Shown here: one piece after another, positions 1 through 4,463 of the stretch | Numbering within the stretch: position 1 is the stretch's first letter | Layout of the letters: every line of letters begins with the position of its first letter | Source of the DNA: Anaerolineaceae bacterium | GTDB taxonomy: Bacteria; Chloroflexota; Anaerolineae; Anaerolineales; Anaerolineaceae | Assembly (NCBI GenBank): GCA_028714615.1 | Contig: JAQTMA010000133.1 | Location: 2,793-8,151, forward strand | Length of the DNA: 5,359 nt | Reading direction: 5' to 3' | Notes under the pieces: generated by a model | What the model saw: only the letters and a program-made list of their open reading frames with translations | Databases searched by the model: none | What the model was told of the DNA's origin: nothing | Program-made: the position numbers and the translations under genes

Positions 1-334
1 TGGATGAGCATCTCTCTTGACCGTGCGTTACCACACGGCTCTAGCAGTCTACCCGGGGCTACAAGGAAGCGAGCAGCTTCCTACCTGCACCTAGGCAGAT
101 TCGCCCCTGTTTGACCTTGCTCCGAATGGGGGTTACCTGGCCGCACCCATTACTGGGTACGCCGGTGGTCTCTTACACCACCTTTTCACCCTTACCCTCT
201 TGCGAAGGCGGTATCTCTCTGTGGCCCGATCCAGCAGGTTTCCCCGCTCCGGGAGTTACCCGGCATTCTGCTCTATGGAGTGCGGACTTTCCTCGACCGG
301 GAAACACCCGGCCGCGCTCATCCGACCAACCTGG
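1..334 (-). ncRNA. rnpB: RNase P RNA (type A), 3' end cut off by window edge
   Basis: This is the catalytic RNA of ribonuclease P, which removes the 5' leader from precursor tRNAs. Read on the minus strand it shows the conserved blocks in the right order. GAGGAAAGTCCG (294-283) is followed by CTCCATAGAGCAG, then by GGGTAAGGGTGAAAAGGTG and a GTAAGAG segment. GGAGCAAGGTCAAA (122-109) follows, then GGGTAGACTGCTAGAG. The P2 helix is visible: GGATGAGC at 323-316 pairs with GCTCATCC at 9-2. The P1 5' strand (AGGTTGGTC, 332-324) has no partner in the window, so the universal ACAGAA/GGCTTA block and the P1 3' strand lie to the left of position 1. The P15 loop carries AGGTGCAGG (92-84), corresponding to the GGU that binds the tRNA CCA end, and a P16-like hairpin pairs 64-70 with 76-82. 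P3 and P12 are short compared with E. coli. The 5' end is set from the promoter and is uncertain by 1-3 bases. Confidence 0.96.
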
Positions 335-340
335 AATTTA

Positions 341-369
341 ATCATACTTGCCTACTCCTTGATTGTCAA
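341..369 (-). promoter_or_regulatory. rnpB sigma-70-type promoter
   Basis: On the minus strand there is a perfect -35 TTGACA (369-364), a 17-base spacer, and a -10 TATGAT (346-341) that differs from consensus at one base. Transcription should begin about seven bases downstream, near 334-332, which is where the P1 strand of the RNase P RNA starts. A promoter this close to consensus fits an abundant housekeeping RNA. Confidence 0.9.
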
Positions 370-398
370 TCGGCATCCAGGATAGAGTTCGTCTCATG

Positions 399-460
399 GG
401 TAGTGGCGAGTCTGAAAATTAATTGAGGGAACATATTAATACTTCAGACCCGCTCTTACC
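399..460. repeat. 62-base imperfect palindrome between divergent promoters
   Basis: Arms 399-416 and 443-460 align end to end without gaps. Fourteen of 18 positions are Watson-Crick pairs, two are G-T, and two are mismatches (404/455 and 409/450). The core is a perfect 7-bp GTCTGAA / TTCAGAC. Inside it, a second 6-bp stem of ATTAAT (418-423 with 435-440) closes an 11-base loop. It lies between the rnpB and marR promoters, outside both predicted transcripts. There is no T-run beside it, so a terminator is unlikely. It could be a binding site for a large dimeric regulator, a REP-like or MITE-like remnant, or a chance relic. Its function is unknown. Confidence 0.6.
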
Positions 461-482
461 AGTGAAACCCACCCTGACATGG

Positions 483-511
483 TGAAAATATCAATGATTT
501 CGTGATATAAT
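483..511 (+). promoter_or_regulatory. Promoter of the marR-ABC operon (extended -10)
   Basis: A consensus TATAAT lies at 506-511, preceded by the extended -10 motif TGn (503-505). At 17-base spacing the -35 position (483-488, TGAAAA) matches consensus poorly, so recognition probably relies on the extended -10. The predicted start is around 518, inside the inverted repeat at 512-526, about 24 bases before the marR start codon. Confidence 0.75.
488..508. promoter_or_regulatory. Inverted repeat across the marR promoter spacer, candidate operator
   Basis: ATATCA (488-493) and TGATAT (503-508) form a perfect 6-bp inverted repeat separated by nine bases. The right arm overlaps the TGn and the first bases of the -10 box. 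The size and symmetry suit a winged-helix dimer, and binding here would block RNA polymerase. The AT-rich half-sites make chance occurrence possible, so the operator role is an inference. Confidence 0.45.
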
Positions 512-526
512 TAGTTATACGAACTA
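512..526. promoter_or_regulatory. Inverted repeat at the marR transcription start, candidate MarR operator
   Basis: TAGTT (512-516) and AACTA (522-526) are a perfect 5-bp inverted repeat around the spacer ATACG. It begins one base after the -10 box and covers the predicted transcription start. MarR-family repressors usually bind palindromes of about this size that overlap their own promoter. The position therefore suggests autorepression by the product of the next gene. Confidence 0.6.
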
Positions 527-541
527 TTAGGAAGGCGAAGT

Positions 542-997
542 ATGACAACCGTTGACGTTAATTGTGCACAAGAAATCCTTGAAGTTGTTCCGATTGTGAT
601 GCGAGCGATCCGGAATGGCATGCGCCAGGGCCGTAGCGCCGACCTTAGCGTACCGCAATTTCGCGCTTTGCTATTTATCCAACGAAACAGCGGCGCATCA
701 CTCTCTGAAGTTGCCGATCACCTGGGGCTAACCCTGCCGTCTACTTCGACCTTGGTCGATGGCCTCGTTCAGCGCAGCCTGGTCACTCGCGTCCCTGTCG
801 AAGGGAACCGCAGGCGCATCCGGTTGGCGTTGACCGACACCGGTCGTCCACTTTTGGAACAGGCTCGCCAGTATGCTCAGGAGGTTTTGGCGCAGCGCTT
901 GTGCAACCTCACTGAAGACGAACAGCAAACGATCGCCCTCTCTATGGAGCTGCTCCATAAGCTTTTCCAACCTGCCAATGGTACGAATGGGGGATGA
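542..997 (+). CDS. MarR-family transcriptional regulator
   Basis: This is a 151-residue winged helix-turn-helix repressor of the MarR family, a normal length for the group. Such proteins act as dimers in the cytoplasm, and many release DNA when a phenolic compound, drug or oxidant binds. Residues about 5-35 form the N-terminal dimerisation helix, and LSVPQFRALLFI (35-46) begins the DNA-binding domain. The helix-turn-helix is around 53-77 (SLSEVADHLGL, then the recognition helix PSTSTLVDGLVQ). The wing is VTRVPVEGNRRRIRLALTDTG (split here as 81-90 and 91-101), with the usual basic tip. Residues 103-142 are the C-terminal dimerisation helices. The start is supported by AGGAAGG at 529-535, six bases before ATG. 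Its stop overlaps the ATPase start (ATGA). It probably represses this three-gene operon through the inverted repeats just upstream. It has one pair of cysteines (residues 8 and 121), but I cannot tell whether they act as a redox switch. Confidence 0.93.
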   Translation: MTTVDVNCAQEILEVVPIVMRAIRNGMRQGRSADLSVPQFRALLFIQRNSGASLSEVADHLGLTLPSTSTLVDGLVQRSLVTRVPVEGNRRRIRLALTDTGRPLLEQARQYAQEVLAQRLCNLTEDEQQTIALSMELLHKLFQPANGTNGG

Positions 998-1803
998 ATC
1001 AATCGATGCCTATTCTTCGGACAGAGGCGTTAACCCGGGCGTACGCATCATTGAAAGCCGTCGACCAGCTTTCGATCTCCATCGAAGCGGGGGAGGTTTT
1101 CGGACTGCTCGGACCCAATGGCGCCGGGAAAACGACGACGATCAAGATGCTGACTACCCTGCTGCCTCCAACCTCCGGGAGAGCGCTGGTTGCCGGTTAC
1201 GACATTCAGCATCAACCTGCACAGGTGCGCCGGAAAATTGGTTACGTGCCCCAATTGATTTCAGCCGATGGGACTCTGACCGGTTACGAAAACCTGCTCA
1301 TATTCTCCAAACTCTATGATCTCCCCCGCGCCGACCGGGAAACCCGTATCCATGCAGCACTGAATTTCATGGAGCTGGAGGAATCTGCGAACAAGTTGGT
1401 GCGGCAGTATTCGGGGGGGATGATCCGCCGGTTGGAGATCGCCCAATCGATCTTGCACCGCCCGCAGATTTTATTCATGGATGAGCCAACCGTGGGGCTC
1501 GATCCCGGTGCTCGCCACATCGTTTGGGAGCACATCCGCCAGCTACGGGATGAGTTTGGGACCACCATTTTCCTGACGACTCACCTGATGGAAGAGGCGG
1601 ATGATTTATGCGATCGCATCGCAATTATGAACCTGGGTAGAATCGCAGCGATTGGATCCCCGGATGAACTTAAGCAAGCTGTTGGAAACGGGGATACCAG
1701 TTTGGATGATGTTTTTATCCACTATACCGGGGACTTGTTTGAGAACGGAGGTAGTTTCCGTGAAACTTCAAGAACACGACGCACCGCTAGCCGTTTGGGC
1801 TGA
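994..1803 (+). CDS. ABC-2 type exporter, ATP-binding subunit (DrrA/CcmA-like)
   Basis: This 269-residue cytoplasmic ATPase should power the ABC-2 permease encoded next. All nucleotide-binding motifs are intact. Walker A GPNGAGKTT is at 40-48 and the Q-loop glutamine is in YVPQ (Q87). The signature is YSGGM (139-143), a variant of LSGGQ common in this subfamily. Walker B ILFMDEP spans 159-165 with catalytic E164, the D-loop is GLD (168-170), and the switch histidine is H197. The segment SLDDVFIHYTG near 236-246 is typical of DrrA-type drug and daunorubicin exporter ATPases. The longer C-terminal extension of some relatives is absent. The start overlaps the marR stop as ATGA. A second ATG at 1006 is also possible, because the G-rich stretch at 989-993 is better spaced for it. 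The last 15 residues are read from DNA that also encodes the start of the permease. The substrate cannot be predicted. Confidence 0.94.
   Translation: MNQSMPILRTEALTRAYASLKAVDQLSISIEAGEVFGLLGPNGAGKTTTIKMLTTLLPPTSGRALVAGYDIQHQPAQVRRKIGYVPQLISADGTLTGYENLLIFSKLYDLPRADRETRIHAALNFMELEESANKLVRQYSGGMIRRLEIAQSILHRPQILFMDEPTVGLDPGARHIVWEHIRQLRDEFGTTIFLTTHLMEEADDLCDRIAIMNLGRIAAIGSPDELKQAVGNGDTSLDDVFIHYTGDLFENGGSFRETSRTRRTASRLG
1747..1751 (+). promoter_or_regulatory. Shine-Dalgarno fixing the permease GTG start
   Basis: GGAGG lies inside the ATPase gene, eight bases before GTG at 1760. It is the only well-placed ribosome-binding site in this stretch. It argues against the far-upstream in-frame ATG at 1652, which would place 36 extra residues in front of the permease and overlap the ATPase by about 150 bases. 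Confidence 0.8.
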
Positions 1804-2620
1804 GGAGAAAAAAGAGCAGCGTTCGTTTGGCGATGTGTATCTTTCACCCATCACCGGGTTCATTGACAAGACATTGGTGATCACAGAGTTAGAGATTCGG
1901 AAACTGCGTCATGACCCGACCGAATTACTCACCCGAGCGATCCAACCTGCTCTCTGGTTATTGGTTTTTGGGCAGGTGTTTACCCGCATGCGCGCCATCC
2001 CGACCGGTGATTTGCCGTATATAGATTTCATGGCGCCCGGTATTCTGGCTCAAAGCGTATTGTTCATCGCCATTTTTTATGGGATCGCGATTATCTGGGA
2101 GCGGGATCTGGGCATCGTCCACAAATTCCTGGTGAGTCCAACTCCCCGGGCAGCTGTGGTATTTGGGAAAGCACTATCTGCCGGATTGCGGGGATTGACC
2201 CAGGCGGTCATCATCTACCTCCTGGCATTGTTGTTAGGCGTCCACATCAATTGGCACCCACTGGCATTGCTTGGGGTTTTCCTGGCTGTGCTCCTCGGAG
2301 CGGCTTGCTTCTCCACCTTCTCTTTGATTATTGCTTGCTGGGTGAAAACTCGCGAACGTTTCATGGGTATCGGCCAGATTTTAACCATGCCGTTGTTTTT
2401 CGCAAGTAACGCTATTTACCCGATCGCCATGATGCCAGACTGGTTACAGGTCGTCGCTCGGGTCAATCCACTATCCTACGAGGTGGATGCGCTGCGCAGC
2501 CTGATGGTCATTGGAGGGACGAGTGCATTTGGGCTCGGCCTGGATTTTGCCGTTTTGTTGCTGGTATCTGCCATGTTGGTGGCAATTGGCGCAATCCTCT
2601 ACCCGAAAGTAGCGATTTGA
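1760..2620 (+). CDS. ABC-2 type exporter, membrane permease subunit (DrrB-like)
   Basis: This 286-residue integral membrane protein should form the translocation pathway of the exporter with the upstream ATPase. From the GTG start, a charged cytoplasmic N-terminus of about 55 residues precedes six likely membrane spans. These lie near residues 59-74, 92-112, 141-161, 167-193, 201-223 and 258-281. The cytoplasmic loop after span 2 (WERDLGIVHKFLVSPTPR, about 113-130) is the usual ATPase-contact region of ABC2_membrane proteins. The segment before the last span, NPLSYEVDALRSLM (about 236-249), is the family hallmark and resembles the NPLTYxVDALR signature of DrrB and NodJ relatives. The length matches typical permeases of 250-290 residues. 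It overlaps the ATPase by 44 bases, which implies translational coupling and balanced subunit output. The substrate is unknown. MarR control suggests a toxic small molecule, but that is inference. Confidence 0.92.
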   Translation: MKLQEHDAPLAVWAEEKKEQRSFGDVYLSPITGFIDKTLVITELEIRKLRHDPTELLTRAIQPALWLLVFGQVFTRMRAIPTGDLPYIDFMAPGILAQSVLFIAIFYGIAIIWERDLGIVHKFLVSPTPRAAVVFGKALSAGLRGLTQAVIIYLLALLLGVHINWHPLALLGVFLAVLLGAACFSTFSLIIACWVKTRERFMGIGQILTMPLFFASNAIYPIAMMPDWLQVVARVNPLSYEVDALRSLMVIGGTSAFGLGLDFAVLLLVSAMLVAIGAILYPKVAI

Positions 2621-2667
2621 GGAGTGTGGGGAGGAACCTGGTGGAGTAACTTACAAGACGCGAATGC

Positions 2668-2696
2668 TGGACAAATCAGCGCGTGTCTGTTAAAAT
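2668..2696 (+). promoter_or_regulatory. rpsT promoter
   Basis: A -35 TGGACA (2668-2673, one mismatch) is followed by a 17-base spacer and a -10 TAAAAT (2691-2696, one mismatch). The -10 is preceded by TGn (2688-2690), making it extended. The predicted start near 2703 gives a leader of about 30 bases. No convincing terminator is visible between the permease stop and this promoter, so some read-through from the ABC operon is possible. Confidence 0.75.
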
Positions 2697-2723
2697 TCAT
2701 CCCCGTTACTAGGATTAGTTTTT

Positions 2724-2728
2724 GGAGG
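2724..2728 (+). promoter_or_regulatory. Shine-Dalgarno fixing the rpsT TTG start
   Basis: GGAGG lies six bases before TTG at 2735. It fixes the non-ATG start, since translation from there gives an S20 of exactly normal length and no in-frame ATG lies nearby. The open frame extends upstream to 2624, but that extension has no S20 similarity. Confidence 0.85.
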
Positions 2729-2734
2729 ATACCA

Positions 2735-3001
2735 TTGGCGAATATCAAGTCACAAATCAAGCGTAACCGGCAGAATCAAAAGCTCCGCATTCACAACCGT
2801 GTATTCCGGGGAAAAGCTCGTACCTTCGTAGCCGGTGCGCGTGCTGCCCTCGATACTGGCAATGTCGACGAAGCCCGTAAGGCCACTATCCAGGCTATAA
2901 GCGCTCTGGATAAAGCTGCAGAAAAGGGTGTCATTCACAAGAACAATGCTGCCCGGCGCAAAAGCCGCCTGATGAAGCGACTGGCGACCCTGGCCAAGTA
3001 A
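2735..3001 (+). CDS. rpsT: 30S ribosomal protein S20
   Basis: This 88-residue protein binds 16S rRNA early in assembly of the small ribosomal subunit. It starts at TTG and reads (M)ANIKSQIKRNRQNQKLRIHNR, the basic N-terminus typical of S20. It continues through the conserved helical-bundle segments KARTFVAGARAAL and ATIQAISALDKAAEKGVIHKNNAA. It ends RRKSRLMKRLATLAK, which matches the family's conserved C-terminus. The length equals that of most bacterial S20 proteins (about 87-90). Its own promoter, a short leader and a strong downstream terminator make it a single-gene unit. The E. coli rpsT gene also uses a UUG start, and that codon is part of S20 autoregulation. The same arrangement here hints at similar control, but the leader alone cannot prove it. 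Confidence 0.96.
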   Translation: MANIKSQIKRNRQNQKLRIHNRVFRGKARTFVAGARAALDTGNVDEARKATIQAISALDKAAEKGVIHKNNAARRKSRLMKRLATLAK

Positions 3002-3015
3002 GACTGGCCGGGTAT

Positions 3016-3039
3016 GGCAGGCATATCTCCTGCCGTTTT
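3016..3039 (+). terminator. Weak stem-loop after rpsT, possible first of two tandem terminators
   Basis: GGCAGG (3016-3021) pairs with CCTGCC (3029-3034) around a 7-base loop, followed by GTTTT. The stem is only 6 bp and the T-run is short. It may help termination or protect the mRNA end, but the hairpin 40 bases downstream is the convincing terminator. Confidence 0.45.
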
Positions 3040-3055
3040 GCACTCATCCATTTGG

Positions 3056-3082
3056 AGCGGGAGTCTGGTACTCCCGCTTTTT
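3056..3082 (+). terminator. Intrinsic terminator of rpsT
   Basis: AGCGGGAGT (3056-3064) pairs perfectly with ACTCCCGCT (3070-3078) around the 5-base loop CTGGT. The TTTTT run starts at 3078, whose first T is also the last base of the stem. This is a textbook factor-independent terminator about 55 bases after the rpsT stop. There is no matching T-run on the other strand, so it acts on plus-strand transcription only. Confidence 0.92.
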
Positions 3083-3130
3083 GCGTAAAGCATTTTTCGT
3101 GATGTCCAATAACATTTGGCATTCAGGATG

Positions 3131-3139
3131 GGAGGTGAT
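3131..3139 (+). promoter_or_regulatory. Shine-Dalgarno fixing the lipoprotein start
   Basis: GGAGGTGAT is complementary to the full 3' end of 16S rRNA and directly abuts ATG at 3140. It supports this start over the in-frame TTG at 3116 and ATG at 3128, which would put extra residues ahead of a normal signal peptide. Confidence 0.8.
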
Positions 3140-4378
3140 ATGAAGAATTCGGGATGGATTGCACTGATCCTGTTGATATTTGCGTCTATAGCTTGCAGCC
3201 TTTTCGGAGGTGCACCGAAATCTCCAACCGTCATCCCCACCCCCGAGATCCCAGCAGCGACCCCGCCGGCAGTCGTTGAAAGCCCAACAATAGCTTCTGT
3301 TATGCAAACACCAACGGGGATGCCCACACCGAGCTCCACACCAGGCATAACACCCACAGTTACGACGGCTCCGATTGTCGCGGCGGCCCCACTGATGCTT
3401 ATGAACCAATCCACCATTGATTCGGGCGCTGGTTCATTTACGGTTGTCGATCCGTCCAGTGGAGCTGAACTGAAGACCTTTTCGGTGAACGGAATATCTC
3501 TGCATCAGCAAATCATGGCCGCCAGCGGGTATGTTTTTTACGTCGATACAACCACAAATATGGTCCGGCGAGCTGGCGCAGACGGCAGCAACGTAGAAAT
3601 GCCCTTCACCAATACCACCGAAAAGCCTTTTATGGGGATCTTTCTGCCTTCACCGGATGGCCAGCGCATTGCCTGGGGGAATGCGGATAACACGGCTACG
3701 GGTGGGCTTCAAGTGGTATTAAAAGTAGCCAACGTGGATGGCACCCATCAGAAAACCTTACTAGAGGAATCCCGAGCACTACCTTCGCGCACCGAGCCGG
3801 TACATTGGTCGGCTGATAGCAGGTCTCTATATTTCACGAATGCACCATATGGCATTGGGGGATATATCCTCTTCTATGGGTGGTCGGACCTGCAGAAGGT
3901 CGACCTGGAAACCGGAAATATCACAGAAATTCTCCCTAGCCTTCACTGCTTATGCGCTGGGGCGCTCTCGCCGGACGAAACCCGGGTTGCTTATCTCAAT
4001 CGACCGGAAGCCGACTTCCTCGAGTTGATGGTGATGGATATTGCCAGTGGGGACAAGACCAAGGTGAAATTACCGGCCAACCATCTGCAAGCCGGGAGCC
4101 TGGTATGGTCTCCAGATGGCCTCTCCCTGCTGGTAACGGCTGCCCTGGGAAGTCCCTCAGATGAAGCCAGTACGGTTTTGAAGGTAGAGACGGCTACAGG
4201 CGCCATCACAGTATTGGTCCCCGATGATAAACGAGTGCTGCAATCACTTGCCTGGCCGGTCGCAAATGTTATTTGGTTGAAGGATGTGAATGGTCAGGCG
4301 TGGCGGCTGGATTTAGAGGGAACGCAACTCGTTCAAGTAGGGCAAGGACAACGCCTACTGGCCAGCGAGCCGCGTTAA
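3140..4378 (+). CDS. Secreted lipoprotein with Pro/Thr linker and PD40-type beta-propeller
   Basis: This 412-residue protein is probably exported and lipid-anchored to the outside of the membrane. The N-terminus MKNSGWIALILLIFASIAC has one lysine, a hydrophobic core and a lipobox-like end with cysteine 19. The -3 residue is serine rather than leucine, so lipidation is likely but not certain. Residues about 26-84 are a Pro/Thr/Ser-rich, low-complexity tether. The rest contains four TolB/WD40-like PD40 strand motifs: LPSPDGQRIAWGN (about 169-181), HWSADSRSLYFTN (222-234), LSPDETRVAYLN (276-287) and VWSPDGLSLLVTA (322-334). A six- or seven-bladed propeller is therefore likely. No catalytic residues of a peptidase are evident, so a binding or scaffold role is more likely than an enzyme. 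Large families of similar proteins occur in Anaerolineae. The function is unknown. No clear promoter is visible between the upstream terminator and this start. Confidence 0.85.
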   Translation: MKNSGWIALILLIFASIACSLFGGAPKSPTVIPTPEIPAATPPAVVESPTIASVMQTPTGMPTPSSTPGITPTVTTAPIVAAAPLMLMNQSTIDSGAGSFTVVDPSSGAELKTFSVNGISLHQQIMAASGYVFYVDTTTNMVRRAGADGSNVEMPFTNTTEKPFMGIFLPSPDGQRIAWGNADNTATGGLQVVLKVANVDGTHQKTLLEESRALPSRTEPVHWSADSRSLYFTNAPYGIGGYILFYGWSDLQKVDLETGNITEILPSLHCLCAGALSPDETRVAYLNRPEADFLELMVMDIASGDKTKVKLPANHLQAGSLVWSPDGLSLLVTAALGSPSDEASTVLKVETATGAITVLVPDDKRVLQSLAWPVANVIWLKDVNGQAWRLDLEGTQLVQVGQGQRLLASEPR

Positions 4379-4389
4379 ATCAGTCCACA

Positions 4390-4398
4390 TGTTATAAT
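4390..4398 (+). promoter_or_regulatory. Extended -10 promoter element for argS
   Basis: TGTTATAAT at 4390-4398 is a consensus TATAAT preceded by TGn, starting 12 bases after the lipoprotein stop. At 17-base spacing the -35 position falls within the last codons of the lipoprotein gene and does not match consensus. The predicted start near 4405 gives argS a leader of about 60 bases. No terminator separates the two genes, so read-through is also possible. Confidence 0.65.
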
Positions 4399-4408
4399 CC
4401 TGGTTCGT

Positions 4409-4427
4409 CGCCTTGATGAGTGAGGCG
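4409..4427 (+). other. Small hairpin in the argS leader
   Basis: CGCCT (4409-4413) pairs with AGGCG (4423-4427) around a 9-base loop, close to the predicted transcript 5' end. There is no T-run and no T-box signature in the 60-base leader, which is too short for a T-box. It may stabilise the mRNA 5' end or be incidental. Confidence 0.35.
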
Positions 4428-4463
4428 GTCCCATGGGGAAATTAACCTATTCAGGAAACGTGC

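Noticed and set aside
111..385. Open frames on the plus strand across the first 400 bases
   Set aside because: They lie antisense to the RNase P RNA gene, have no ribosome-binding site, and do not look like proteins.
399..460. Palindrome as a terminator
   Set aside because: There is no T-run on either side, and both flanking genes are transcribed away from it.
1652..1759. Permease starting at ATG 1652
   Set aside because: It would add 36 residues with no family similarity and overlap the ATPase by about 150 bases. The GTG at 1760 has a good GGAGG eight bases upstream.
2624..2734. Longer S20 starting upstream of the TTG
   Set aside because: The extra N-terminus has no S20 similarity and spans the predicted promoter. 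The TTG at 2735 gives a normal-length protein.
2935..3417. 160-residue Gly/Val-rich frame on the minus strand, looking like a membrane protein
   Set aside because: Its hydrophobic character is only the complement of the Pro/Thr-rich codons of the lipoprotein linker. It also overlaps rpsT and the terminator.
4416..4445. Nine-codon leader peptide upstream of argS
   Set aside because: It has no ribosome-binding site and no arginine codons, so attenuation control by this peptide is not supported.
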